Assembly (NCBI RefSeq): GCF_002156965.1
Contig: NZ_CP021324.1
Coordinates: 62,001 to 126,000, forward strand
Reading direction: 5' to 3'
DNA from: Candidatus Nitrosomarinus catalina
GTDB lineage: Archaea > Thermoproteota > Nitrososphaeria > Nitrososphaerales > Nitrosopumilaceae
Length of the DNA: 64,000 bases
Below are positions 54,163 to 63,807 of this stretch, piece after piece. Position 1 is the stretch's first letter, and the number at the start of each line of letters is the position of its first letter. The notes under the pieces are model-generated. The model ran no database searches, had not been told where the DNA came from, and worked only from the letters and a program-made list of their open reading frames with translations. The translations under genes and the position numbers were made by a program.

Positions 54163-55305
54163 TTGAATTTAAAATTATGTGTATTTTCAAACGATCCAAT
54201 TATTTCATATTTTAATAAAGGTGAAATTAAATCAAGATATTTTAATCCAGGAAATATTTTTGATGAAATACATATAATTACTTTCATTGACGATGATATT
54301 GACTCTTCAAAAGTTAAAATGTTAGCAGGTAATGCAACTTTAAAAATTTATTCTATGGGTAACTTGAATACATTAAATTTAAAAAATAAAAAAGAAAAAA
54401 TCCTTGATTTGGTTAAAGAAATTAATCCTGATGTAATAAGAGCATATAATTCTAAATTAGAAGGTTGGTTGGCTGCATATTGTAGCAAAAAGCTTTGTAA
54501 ACCATTTTTTGTTTCTATTCATGCACAATATGATGGTTATAGAAAACTAATGAGAAAGAAAAATTTTAGTAAATATCTTATTTTACAATATTCCAGAAAA
54601 TTCATAGAACCTTTTGTATTAAAAAATGCTGATAAAATAACAGGTGTGTATAAAATTATTGAATCTTATATTTATGATATAATTAAACAACAACCTGAAA
54701 TATTATATAATAAAATAGAACTTGATCGTTTTAAACCAAAACAAAAAAGAATTTTTAATAAAAAACCAATAATTTTGAGTGTTAGTAGATTAACTTCACA
54801 AAAAAATCATCATATTATTATTCAAGCGATTAAAAATCTTGATGTTCATTTACAAATAATAGGAGATGGGGAACTTTTGTATCCCTTACAAAAATTGGTG
54901 AAAGAATTAAGTGTAGAAAATAAAGTGAGTTTTATTAAATCAGTAAATAATAATGAAATTCAAACTTACTACCAATCTGCAGATATTTTTGCATTAGCAT
55001 ATGATCCAAAAATTGAGGGAGTTCCAATACCTGTTTTAGAGGCATTAGCATCTGGAATGCCTATAGTAATACCTGAACCTGAGCAGGGATATTCTGATGG
55101 TTTAGAAGATGCTGCACTTTTTGCTAAATTAGAATCTGATTCATTTAAAGAACAATTTATAAAAATTATAGATGATGAAGAATGTAGAGAAATTTTATGT
55201 GTAAATGCAATCAAAAAATCTAGACATTTTGATACTAATAATATTGAAAATCGTGAAAAAGAAATCTATCAAGAATTAATTGATACTAATAACACAAGAA
55301 TATAA
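54163..55305 (+). CDS. Glycosyltransferase family 4 (GT-B)
   Basis: A 380-residue GT4 enzyme. The C-terminal donor domain is clear: PIILSVSRLTSQKNHHIIIQAIKN, LQIIGDGELLYPLQKLVKEL and the E-x7-E motif YDPKIEGVPIPVLEALASGMPIV. The N-terminal half is lysine/asparagine rich. It starts at a TTG 15 bases after the previous gene, in the same run of plus-strand genes, and so is likely in one operon with the flippase. Confidence 0.9.
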   Translation: MNLKLCVFSNDPIISYFNKGEIKSRYFNPGNIFDEIHIITFIDDDIDSSKVKMLAGNATLKIYSMGNLNTLNLKNKKEKILDLVKEINPDVIRAYNSKLEGWLAAYCSKKLCKPFFVSIHAQYDGYRKLMRKKNFSKYLILQYSRKFIEPFVLKNADKITGVYKIIESYIYDIIKQQPEILYNKIELDRFKPKQKRIFNKKPIILSVSRLTSQKNHHIIIQAIKNLDVHLQIIGDGELLYPLQKLVKELSVENKVSFIKSVNNNEIQTYYQSADIFALAYDPKIEGVPIPVLEALASGMPIVIPEPEQGYSDGLEDAALFAKLESDSFKEQFIKIIDDEECREILCVNAIKKSRHFDTNNIENREKEIYQELIDTNNTRI

Positions 55306-55329
55306 TTATTAGTTTAATTACGTATTTGT

Positions 55330-56181
55330 GTGAAAACAGTTTTGACGGTAGCTGGTTTAGGTACTAGATTATTACCATTAACCAAAGAATTACCTAAAGA
55401 AATGTTACCAATTTTTGTTAAAGCGAAAAATGGTGAATTATTGATGAAACCTATACTTCAAGTAATTTTTGAGACTTTATATGATCATAAAATTCGAGAT
55501 TACTGTTTCATTGTAGGAAAAACTAAGAGAGCAGTAGAAGAACATTTTACTCCTGATTTTGATATAGTCCAATATTTGAAAGATAATAAAAAATTAAAAT
55601 TAAGTAAAGTATTAGATGCATATTCTAAAAAATTAGAAAAATCTAATATTGTCTTTATCTATCAACCAAAACCCATTGGATTTGGAGATGCCATTGAAAA
55701 AAGTAAAAAATTTGTCAATGGAGATAATTTTTTACTACATGCAGGTGATGACATAGTAATTTCAAAAAGAAATGATCATCTAACAAGATTAGAAAATGCA
55801 TTTAAAAAATATGATGCTGACATTGCTTGTTTAGTTGAGGAAGTTAATGATCCAAAAAAATATGGAGTAGTTGATGGAATTTTCTTAGAAAATGGAGTTA
55901 TGAAAATTACTGAAATGAAAGAAAAACCAAAAAACCCTTCTACTAAATTTGCAATAATCGCAATCTATATTTTTAAATCATCTATTTTTGACAAACTTTC
56001 TGACGTAAAAATTAAAGGTAATCCTGAAAAACAACTTGCATATGCATTTAATATGGCAATAAAGAAAAATGAAAATGTAATTGGTGTATTCTTGAAAAAA
56101 AGTGAAAAAAGAATTGATATTGGTACACCTGAATCATATTTACAAGTTTTAACTTCATCAAAAACAATAAAGATTGAATAA
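55330..56181 (+). CDS. galU: UTP-glucose-1-phosphate uridylyltransferase (GalU-like)
   Basis: A 283-residue enzyme making UDP-glucose. The signature VAGLGTRLLPLTKELPKEMLPIF lies at residues 7-29. Other family pieces are YQPKPIGFGDAIEKSKKFV, AGDDIVIS and VNDPKKYGVVDG. The length is normal for the family. It starts at GTG. Its product feeds the UDP-glucose dehydrogenase encoded 18 bases downstream. Confidence 0.95.
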   Translation: MKTVLTVAGLGTRLLPLTKELPKEMLPIFVKAKNGELLMKPILQVIFETLYDHKIRDYCFIVGKTKRAVEEHFTPDFDIVQYLKDNKKLKLSKVLDAYSKKLEKSNIVFIYQPKPIGFGDAIEKSKKFVNGDNFLLHAGDDIVISKRNDHLTRLENAFKKYDADIACLVEEVNDPKKYGVVDGIFLENGVMKITEMKEKPKNPSTKFAIIAIYIFKSSIFDKLSDVKIKGNPEKQLAYAFNMAIKKNENVIGVFLKKSEKRIDIGTPESYLQVLTSSKTIKIE

Positions 56182-56199
56182 ATTGAGGTTTATGAAAAA

Positions 56200-57522
56200 T
56201 TGACCAAAGAAAAAATTTCTGTTATTGGATTGGGATTTGTTGGGTTATCTGTAGCAGTAGTTAATGCAATGAAAGGGTTTCATACATTGGGTATTGATAT
56301 TGATGACGTAAAAATTAAAAATCTACAACAAGGGAAAGTCTCTTTTTTTGAACCAAAACTTGAAAAATCTCTAAAATCTGTACTTTCTTCAAAAAAAATT
56401 GAATTTAGTAATGATTTTATGAAAATTTTAGATTCGGATATTACTTTTCTTACGGTGGGAACTCCACCAAAAAAATCTGGTGATGTAGATTTATCTTCTA
56501 TTAAATCTGCATTAAGTAAAATTTCAAAAGTTTTAGAGAGTAAAGAAAAATATCATTTACTAGTAGTAAAAAGTACACTATCTCCTGAAACTACAAATAA
56601 ATTAATTATTCCAAAATTTGAAAAACAAATTTCCTTAAATAAAATGGATGTTGTTGTAAATCCTGAATTTCTTCAAGAGGGTGTTGCAATTAATGATATT
56701 TTAGATCCACATATTATAGTCATTGGAGGATATAACAAAAAAGGAATTAAATTTTTGATAAAATATTATAAAAATTTTTATAAAAAATTACCTGAAATTA
56801 TTCAAGTTGGAGTAACCACTGCAGAATTAATTAAATATGCAAATAACTCATTTCTAGCCACAAAAATTAGTTTTATTAATTCTATAGCAAATATTTGTCA
56901 AAAATTACCTGATGTTGATGTGGATAGTATCTCTTATGCAATTGGAAAAGATAATAGAATTGGACCATTATTTCTTCAAGCAGGACCTGGATTTGGTGGA
57001 AGTTGTTTACCAAAAGATCTATCTGGCTTAATCTCTTTCTCAAAAAAAATTGGCAATCCATCACCATTTTTCGAAGCAGTAGAAAATGTTAATGCATCTC
57101 AACCTAAACAAATTTTTACAATAATGAAAAATATGGAAATTCTTTCTCCAAAAAAAACTATTTCAATTTTAGGTTTATCTTTTAAAAAAAATACAGATGA
57201 TATACGTGAATCTGTATCTATAAAGATTGTTAGAAAATGTTTGAATTATGGATTAAAAATTAAAGTTCATGATTCTATGGCAATAACAAATTTTAAAAAA
57301 ATTTTTAATGATAATATTGAATATTGTGAATCTATTGATTCATGTTTAGAAAATTCTGATTGTTGTATAATATTGACAGATTCTGATGAATATAAAAAAT
57401 TAAAATTACATAATTTTTCTAATATGAACAAAAAAAATATTATTGACACCAGACGAATTTTAAATCATAAGAATTTTAAAAATACTAATTTTTATGCACT
57501 TGGTTTAGGACAATTTAAATAA
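56200..57522 (+). CDS. ugd: UDP-glucose 6-dehydrogenase
   Basis: A 440-residue UDP-glucose dehydrogenase giving UDP-glucuronate. The N-terminal Rossmann motif is VIGLGFVGLSVAVVNA, the catalytic-Cys motif is GPGFGGSCLPKDLSGL (about residue 265), and the C-terminal domain has ISILGLSFKKNTDDIRESVS. GGSCLPKD favours the UDP-glucose enzymes over the UDP-ManNAc type (GGHCIPKD) seen at 49805. It follows galU, consistent with one pathway. It starts at TTG. Confidence 0.94.
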   Translation: MTKEKISVIGLGFVGLSVAVVNAMKGFHTLGIDIDDVKIKNLQQGKVSFFEPKLEKSLKSVLSSKKIEFSNDFMKILDSDITFLTVGTPPKKSGDVDLSSIKSALSKISKVLESKEKYHLLVVKSTLSPETTNKLIIPKFEKQISLNKMDVVVNPEFLQEGVAINDILDPHIIVIGGYNKKGIKFLIKYYKNFYKKLPEIIQVGVTTAELIKYANNSFLATKISFINSIANICQKLPDVDVDSISYAIGKDNRIGPLFLQAGPGFGGSCLPKDLSGLISFSKKIGNPSPFFEAVENVNASQPKQIFTIMKNMEILSPKKTISILGLSFKKNTDDIRESVSIKIVRKCLNYGLKIKVHDSMAITNFKKIFNDNIEYCESIDSCLENSDCCIILTDSDEYKKLKLHNFSNMNKKNIIDTRRILNHKNFKNTNFYALGLGQFK

Positions 57523-57553
57523 ATTTAATAGATAAACACTAATTTTCTAATTG

Positions 57554-58510
57554 ATGAATTATAGAATTCTTCTGTCTGTTTTTATCGCTTTTTTCATAGT
57601 TTTTGGTTCCTTATTCTTTATTTTTTTTAATCCAATAACAGTTGAATCAAATATCAATCAATATCCAGCTTTTTCTTTAACTCTTGATAAAAAATCTCAA
57701 AATTTGTTTTTATTGGGTTCCAGTCATATTGGACATTTAAATTCAAGTTTAATTGTAAATTCTATCCATGAAAGTTATCCAAGTACTTCAATTTTTAATC
57801 TTGCAACAAACGGAGATACTCCTAATAGAAGAATTTCTGATCTTTCATACATTACAAATATGAATCCTGAATTTGTTTTCTATGGTGTTTCTTTTAGAGA
57901 TTTTAATTCTCCTAACCAATTTACTTCAAAATATTTTCTTCCTGATCTTAAATTATTAGTCGATCAATCTATTCCTGAGTCCCTTGAATCTTTAAATCCA
58001 CAATTTATTTCACGTACAATAATCAAAGATATTTTACAAAATTATGGTTTAATGGATGTATCCAAATATGATATTAATCCAACAAATACACCATTTTTCT
58101 CTCTAGGAAATTTACAAACAATAATTTTAGAAGAACCAGAATTAGAAAGATTGCTTTTAACTACTGATCCTTCTCCACAATCTCTTCACATTCCACTTTT
58201 TAATAATGATCAAGTCAATTCTTTTAAGAAAATTATTCAAGAATTAAATAATAATAATATTAAAGTGATAATTTTTACTGTACCAATACATGAACTTTAT
58301 TTAGATAATATTTCAACTGAAAATAAATTATCTTTTAATCAAATATTAAATGATATATCTGATGAATATGATGTTAAAATTTATAACTTTACAAATAACT
58401 ATTCACAATTAAAAATATGGAATAATCTTGATCATATTGCATATAATGAAAATTCTGACATATTTAGTAAGGACATATCAAAAATGATTTTAACGGAATT
58501 AAGAAAATAA
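57554..58510 (+). CDS. Membrane-anchored SGNH-like protein, partner of the MBOAT enzyme
   Basis: A 318-residue protein from ATG 57554. A single N-terminal membrane helix (ILLSVFIAFFIVFGSLFFIFF) anchors a domain facing outside. LFLLGSSHIGHLNSSL, near residue 55, resembles the SGNH/GDSL block I with its Ser. A late NNLDHIAYNEN resembles the block with the catalytic His, although the canonical Asp three residues before the His is Asn here. Partners of MBOAT acyltransferases (AlgJ/AlgX/PatB type) have such domains. Its stop overlaps the MBOAT start by 1 base. The domain call is moderately sure; activity is inferred. Confidence 0.65.
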   Translation: MNYRILLSVFIAFFIVFGSLFFIFFNPITVESNINQYPAFSLTLDKKSQNLFLLGSSHIGHLNSSLIVNSIHESYPSTSIFNLATNGDTPNRRISDLSYITNMNPEFVFYGVSFRDFNSPNQFTSKYFLPDLKLLVDQSIPESLESLNPQFISRTIIKDILQNYGLMDVSKYDINPTNTPFFSLGNLQTIILEEPELERLLLTTDPSPQSLHIPLFNNDQVNSFKKIIQELNNNNIKVIIFTVPIHELYLDNISTENKLSFNQILNDISDEYDVKIYNFTNNYSQLKIWNNLDHIAYNENSDIFSKDISKMILTELRK

Positions 58511-59982
58511 TGCTTTTTAATTCTTTAGAGTTTATTATTTTTTTTATTGTAATACTTACTACAATTTCAGCAATTAAAAATAGAAAATTTCAACATATTT
58601 TTTTATTAGTAATTAGTTATTTCTTTTTTTATTTTACAAGTAATTATTTAGTTACCCTATTAATTATTTCAACATTATTAGATTATTATTTAGGAAATAA
58701 AATTTGGAATGAAAATAATATAATTAAAAAGAAAATTTTTCTTATTTTCAGTTTAATTGGTAATTTAGGTTTATTGGGATTTTTTAAATATGCTGATTTT
58801 GCAATTGCGCAATTTAATATTTTTGGAACACACTTCAATCTAAATTCTGAAATACCACTACTTGATCTAATTTTGCCTATTGGAATTTCATTTTATACAT
58901 TCCAAACTATCAGCTATACTGTTGATATTTATCGTGGTCATCTTGAACCAAGTAAATCTTTTAGAGAATTTGCTCTATTTGTTGCATTTTTTCCACAGTT
59001 AGTTGCTGGACCAATTGTTAGAGCTAAAGATTTTCTTCCACAGCTTAGAGAAAAGTTAGATAATTTTAGCAGTGGTATAAAATTACGTCAAATTATTATT
59101 AACAATCAAAATTTGAAGTTGGGCATTACTATAATGGCATTTGGTTTTTTTAAAAAAATGTTTTTTGCTGATAATATTGCACCTTTGGTTGATGAAATTT
59201 TTATTAATCCTATTGGATTAGATTCATTCACTATAATTTTAGGAACTTTTGCATTTGGAATCCAAATTTATGGTGATTTTTCAGGATATTCTGATATTGC
59301 AATAGGTGCAGCATTAATTCTTGGATTTAAAATTCCAATTAATTTTAACAAACCATATTTTGCAATTTCTCCTTCTGATTTTTGGAGAAGATGGCATATT
59401 TCATTGTCTACATGGTTGAGAGATTATTTGTACATTCCATTAGGTGGAAATAAAAAATCATCTAGTAGAACTTATTTGAATTTATTCACTGTTATGTTCT
59501 TAGGGGGGTTATGGCATGGTGCGTCTTGGAATTTTGTAATTTGGGGAGTTTTACACGGAATGTATCTTGCTATTCACAAAATAATTTCTGATAAATTTCC
59601 TCATCTTAAAATTCATCCATTTTTTAAATCAAAAATTGGGAAAATTATTTCAATAGTTGTTACACAATATTTTGTATTTTTAGCATGGATTCCATTCCGT
59701 GCACATAATACTGATGACATGATGTATTCAATTCAGAAATATATTTTTATTGATTTTCAATTTGATAATGTTTTTAGTTTTGTATTGACACACAAATGGC
59801 CCCTATTGATAATGGGAATTTTTGTAATTTTACATATTTTCATGTATTTCAAACCTAATACTGTTTACAAGATATCTAAAATGAATTTAAAATATTGGAC
59901 AGTATTTTTAACATCTTTGTTATTTTTAGTAGTTTATTTTTATAATGGAAATTCTCAGGATTTTATTTATTTTAGATTTTAA
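58510..59982 (+). CDS. MBOAT-family O-acyltransferase (AlgI/DltB-like)
   Basis: A 490-residue membrane enzyme with roughly ten to twelve hydrophobic helices. The family core is clear: ILPIGISFYTFQTISYTVDIYRG, FFPQLVAGPIVRAKDFLPQL, FGDFSGYSDIAIG-like sequence and the invariant His in GGLWHGASWNFVIWGVLHG (about residue 337). In AlgI it carries acetyl groups across the membrane for alginate acetylation. The gene starts on the last base of the SGNH stop codon, so they are translationally coupled. It overlaps the convergent methyltransferase by 4 bases. Confidence 0.95.
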   Translation: MLFNSLEFIIFFIVILTTISAIKNRKFQHIFLLVISYFFFYFTSNYLVTLLIISTLLDYYLGNKIWNENNIIKKKIFLIFSLIGNLGLLGFFKYADFAIAQFNIFGTHFNLNSEIPLLDLILPIGISFYTFQTISYTVDIYRGHLEPSKSFREFALFVAFFPQLVAGPIVRAKDFLPQLREKLDNFSSGIKLRQIIINNQNLKLGITIMAFGFFKKMFFADNIAPLVDEIFINPIGLDSFTIILGTFAFGIQIYGDFSGYSDIAIGAALILGFKIPINFNKPYFAISPSDFWRRWHISLSTWLRDYLYIPLGGNKKSSSRTYLNLFTVMFLGGLWHGASWNFVIWGVLHGMYLAIHKIISDKFPHLKIHPFFKSKIGKIISIVVTQYFVFLAWIPFRAHNTDDMMYSIQKYIFIDFQFDNVFSFVLTHKWPLLIMGIFVILHIFMYFKPNTVYKISKMNLKYWTVFLTSLLFLVVYFYNGNSQDFIYFRF

Positions 59983-60878
59983 TTATTTTTTTTTAAAATT
60001 AAATATAATGATGTTGCTTGATTTCGAAAAATTTTCTTCCCAATTGATTCAAATAAATCATCAAAAATTTTATATTTTCTGAAAAGTGGATCTATTTTCC
60101 AAATTGGAATTCCCCAACCCATATATTCAATATGTTCAACAGTAAAACCTGCTTCTTCTGAAATTTTTTTAATTGAATTTGCTGTGTAAAAATTAACATG
60201 GTCAGTTTTTCTTTTTACATTTGATTCAATATAGTATGCAAATTTCCATGCTAATGCTCCCTCATTTGGAGTGCCTAAAATTACATATCCACCTTTTTTT
60301 GTAATTTTAAAGATTTTTTTGAGTGCTAATTTATCATCTTCTAAATGTTCAATAACATGATTAAAGAAAATTAAATCAAATGAATTTTCAATAAAAGGCA
60401 TTGAAAAAATATCTGTTAAAAATAGTTTCGAACTTATTTTTATTTCATTTAGTATTTTTTTTGCACGTTTTAATCTTAGAAGATTATAGTCTGTACCATA
60501 AAGATTTTGTGAAAATTTTGAAATCCATTTTAAATTAGAGCCATCCCCACATCCAAGATCTAATAAATTATTTATTTTATTCTTCTTGTTAATTTCTTCT
60601 AAAATTTTTGTAACAAATTTTTTTCTTTTTTGTAGATGATTATAGTAAGGACCTTTTTCATAACTTCTTACTTGATCTGCTGAATACCAGTCTCCTGTAA
60701 TTCCTTCTATTTTTTTATCTATCATTGAAATATGTTCTGTAGGTGATGGAACTAAAATACCGATTCCATCCTCTATGGGGAAGTTGGAATTACAATTTGT
60801 GCATTTATAATTATTTGAAATAATTCTTATTGATTTATTACAAATTGGACAATGTAAAATATCCTTATCTTTAGTCAT
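59979..60878 (-). CDS. Class I methyltransferase with N-terminal zinc ribbon
   Basis: A 299-residue methyltransferase. Its N-terminus has ILHCPICNKSIRI and YKCTNCNSNFPIEDG, a Trm112-like ribbon. The SAM motif is LLDLGCGDGSNLKWI (about residue 100-114), followed by FDLIFFNHVIEHLEDD. The architecture resembles the methyltransferase at 41300, so the island has two enzymes of this type. Likely target is a sugar or polyprenyl-linked glycan. It is convergent with the MBOAT gene. Confidence 0.88.
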   Translation of the reverse strand: MTKDKDILHCPICNKSIRIISNNYKCTNCNSNFPIEDGIGILVPSPTEHISMIDKKIEGITGDWYSADQVRSYEKGPYYNHLQKRKKFVTKILEEINKKNKINNLLDLGCGDGSNLKWISKFSQNLYGTDYNLLRLKRAKKILNEIKISSKLFLTDIFSMPFIENSFDLIFFNHVIEHLEDDKLALKKIFKITKKGGYVILGTPNEGALAWKFAYYIESNVKRKTDHVNFYTANSIKKISEEAGFTVEHIEYMGWGIPIWKIDPLFRKYKIFDDLFESIGKKIFRNQATSLYLILKKNN

Positions 60879-60986
60879 TATATTGGATTTATTAGACGAA
60901 CTTATAGAAGCTTGTTTTCAAAATATTCTCAACAAAGTTTAATTGTTATATTAAAAAACATCTTATATTATTTTAGATGAAATTCC

Positions 60987-62831
60987 ATGGTAGAGATAAA
61001 ATTTTGTGAAAAAAAAGATATCAAAAATATATCTTCTAATTTACTTGAAATTGATTTTGAAGATCTTGAACAATATTATAATTTCCTCCAAGAAACTAAT
61101 GAATTCCAAAAAATAATTTACAAAAAAATTGGGAATAAATCCATTGTTGAGTGGTTTTCATCTGATGAAATTTCTTATTGGTGGTTAATTTCTGCTGTAA
61201 TTTTTCCTAAATTTAATGAAGAAATAATATTCATTGAAAGAATTTTGAATTTAATTAATGAAAAAAAACCATCAAAAATAATTTTAGATGGATTTTTTGA
61301 TAAATATTTTATTATTAATGCAATTTGTAAACAAAATAATATTAAATTAAAAATAAATCATAAAAAAAAATATTTTTTTGATCAGAAGCAAAAAATTTCG
61401 AAATCAATTAAACCTATAAGATATAAAAAAATTTTGAAGCAAAAACAAGAAAAACGTTTAGCCTCTTTTTCTAAAAAAACTTCTTTTTCACAACCACCAA
61501 ATGATTATACTATTGTTACAGGTATTAATCGAAGAATTAAACAACCTACTTTAACTGGTAAAGTTACAAAACAAGATTTTATTATTCAACCAATAATTGA
61601 TTTACTAAAAAAAAATAATTATCCTTTAATGTGTATTGATTTAGATTATACCCTAAAGGGAACAACTGAATCATTATCTGAAAGATTAGAAACTGATGTG
61701 AATTGGATACCTATTGAATATTTTTCTAAAGAATTACCTTCAAAAAAAACCCTTGATATTATCAATGAACTTCAAAATAATTTTGCTTCACTAAAAAAAT
61801 ATAATTTGAATGATCATTTTATTTATAAAAATATTTCATTATGGACAATTTTAGAATCTACTTTTAATGATGTTTTCTTAGAACCATATCTTCCAACTTA
61901 TATTAATTTAATAGACCAATTTGAAATCTTTTTTTCAAATCATAAGCCTAAAGCAATAATTCAGGCTTATGAAGTTGGTCCATTTGCTAAAGTCATTGAA
62001 ATTGCAGCAAAAAAATTTGGTATTAAAACAATTGGGATTCAGCATGGAATGTTGAATGAACCTGGACATGATTATACACATAAAGAAATATTTTCTTCAA
62101 AATCTCCTTTAGGCACACCTATACCTGATTCAACATTTGTATTTGGTGAATATTACAAAAAAATTCTTACAAAAGATGGAAATTATCCATCTGACAAAGT
62201 TACAGTTACTGGAAATCTAAATTGGCTTTATTTAGATAAATTCTTGAAGATTTTTGATCGTGGAGATCTACTAAAACAATATCAATTTGTAAACAAAAAA
62301 ATTGTTTTAATTCCTTTATCATTTAGAATCGCATATGCAAAAAAAAATTTATCTGATCGTGTATTGCTGAATAAAATTTATTTAACTATGGGGAAAAATA
62401 AAGATTTAATTTTTTTAATTCGACCTCATCCTGGTGATGAATTTAATCAAAAAACACTTGATGAGTTATATCCAAATTCTAATTTTAAATGTAGCAATGC
62501 AAGTTTAGTTGAGGATTTAATTTTATGTGATATTGTAATTATTACTTATTCTACAATTGGTTTAGAAGCTGCTTTATTCAAAAAACCAGTGATTTTTGTA
62601 AATTTAAATAAAAAAAATAAATTACAATTTTATTCAAAAATACCTTTAGAAATGATAGATGATAAAATAGCAATGTATTCTAAATTAGATGAAATAGATG
62701 AAATAATTAATAATATTTTTGAAAAAAAATGGATTTACGATTCTTTATCAAAAAGAAATAATTTTCTTAAACACGTTCTAAATTATGAAAATAATATAGA
62801 TTTATTAAAATTAATTTTTAGTAATGCATAA
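60987..62831 (+). CDS. Large GT-B-like surface-carbohydrate biosynthesis protein
   Basis: A 614-residue protein. The C-terminal half (about 300-614) resembles the CDP-glycerol/capsule glycosyltransferase group: FGIKTIGIQHGMLNEPGHDYTH, a late IFLIRPHPGDEFNQKT and SLVEDLILCDIVIITYSTIGLEAALFKKPVIFV. The N-terminal 290 residues are unlike known glycosyltransferases; WWLISAVIFPKF occurs there and a Lys-rich linker lies near residues 125-150. It might be a two-part glycosyltransferase, or a surface-polysaccharide polymerising enzyme. Function is not established. Confidence 0.7.
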   Translation: MVEIKFCEKKDIKNISSNLLEIDFEDLEQYYNFLQETNEFQKIIYKKIGNKSIVEWFSSDEISYWWLISAVIFPKFNEEIIFIERILNLINEKKPSKIILDGFFDKYFIINAICKQNNIKLKINHKKKYFFDQKQKISKSIKPIRYKKILKQKQEKRLASFSKKTSFSQPPNDYTIVTGINRRIKQPTLTGKVTKQDFIIQPIIDLLKKNNYPLMCIDLDYTLKGTTESLSERLETDVNWIPIEYFSKELPSKKTLDIINELQNNFASLKKYNLNDHFIYKNISLWTILESTFNDVFLEPYLPTYINLIDQFEIFFSNHKPKAIIQAYEVGPFAKVIEIAAKKFGIKTIGIQHGMLNEPGHDYTHKEIFSSKSPLGTPIPDSTFVFGEYYKKILTKDGNYPSDKVTVTGNLNWLYLDKFLKIFDRGDLLKQYQFVNKKIVLIPLSFRIAYAKKNLSDRVLLNKIYLTMGKNKDLIFLIRPHPGDEFNQKTLDELYPNSNFKCSNASLVEDLILCDIVIITYSTIGLEAALFKKPVIFVNLNKKNKLQFYSKIPLEMIDDKIAMYSKLDEIDEIINNIFEKKWIYDSLSKRNNFLKHVLNYENNIDLLKLIFSNA

Positions 62832-63001
62832 TTTTAAAATTTAATAATTTATGATTGATTTAATATAATTAATTTTTTAAAATTCATTTACATAAAATAC
62901 TGAAAGTAGAATTTATATTTTTAAATTTTAATGAATTATGAAAAATTGATCAATTATTAATAAAAAATTATTTTTTCCAAGATCATAATCCATATTTTGT
63001 G

Positions 63002-63116
63002 ATTCTATGCTTGAACTATAAAATTTTTAACTTGAATTATTAAACTAACTTCCGAGAATTATTATAAGGTTTTATCAAAAATTTACCGTGATTGGTTGTA
63101 TAGTTCAAGCTAGAAT
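63002..63116. repeat. Imperfect inverted repeat around the spsF start
   Basis: ATTCTA-T-GCTTGAACTATA (63002-63020) is the reverse complement, with one extra base, of TATAGTTCAAGC-TAGAAT (63099-63116). The second copy is the conserved 5' coding region of the SpsF-like gene (encoding IVQARM). The arms are 78 bases apart. The gap between (62832-63087, 256 bases without a gene) is otherwise plain AT-rich sequence. Confidence 0.6.
63062..63068 (+). promoter_or_regulatory. TATA box for the spsF-like gene
   Basis: TTATAAG is centred about 23 bases before the GTG at 63088, consistent with a leaderless transcript and with GTG as the start. Confidence 0.55.
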
Positions 63117-63768
63117 GAGTTCTACTCGTTTACCTGGAAAAGTTCTCAAAAATCTTGATGATGAAAACACTCTGTTAAATTATGTACTCTTTCAATTAAA
63201 AGAATCAAAATTAATTGAAAAAATTGTTATTGCTACTTCCACTTTATCTGAGGACGATGTAATAGCTGATTTTGCAAAAAATGAAAATATTGATTGTTAT
63301 CGAGGTAATTTAAACAATGTATTGGATCGATTTTATAATTGTGCAAAAATATTCTCTTTTTCAAAAATCGTACGTATAACTGCTGATAATCCTTTGATTG
63401 ATCCAACAATAATAGATCAAGTCATAGAAAAATTTGAATCTGATGATTCTGATTATGCATCAAATTGTACTGAACGTACATTTCCTAATGGTACAGAAGT
63501 GGAAATTTTTTCTTTTAATTCTTTAGAATATGCCTGGTTAAATTCTAAAGATGAATATGAACAAGAACATGTAACACCGTATTTTTATAAAAATCCTGAT
63601 CATTTCAAAATTTCTGTATTAAAAAATTCAATAGATTTATCAAATTTTAAATGGACTGTCGATACTTTAGATGATTTTCTTTTTGTTCAAAAAATTATCT
63701 CAAAAATCAATAAACGACCTATTTTAATATCTGATATTTTAAAAATAATTGACGATATTCAAATATGA
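63088..63768 (+). CDS. SpsF/CMP-sugar nucleotidyltransferase-like protein
   Basis: A 226-residue GT-A-fold protein related to acylneuraminate cytidylyltransferases and spore-coat SpsF. The N-terminus IGCIVQARMSSTRLPGKVL is the nucleotide-binding signature, followed by RITADNPLIDPTIIDQVIEKF. Relatives work in pseudaminic, legionaminic or related nonulosonate clusters. A PseB-like gene at the window edge supports this context. It starts at GTG behind a well-placed TATA box. Confidence 0.88.
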   Translation: MIGCIVQARMSSTRLPGKVLKNLDDENTLLNYVLFQLKESKLIEKIVIATSTLSEDDVIADFAKNENIDCYRGNLNNVLDRFYNCAKIFSFSKIVRITADNPLIDPTIIDQVIEKFESDDSDYASNCTERTFPNGTEVEIFSFNSLEYAWLNSKDEYEQEHVTPYFYKNPDHFKISVLKNSIDLSNFKWTVDTLDDFLFVQKIISKINKRPILISDILKIIDDIQI

Positions 63769-63807
63769 TCTTAAAATTAGAATAAATTTTTGGGTTATCT
63801 GATTCAT

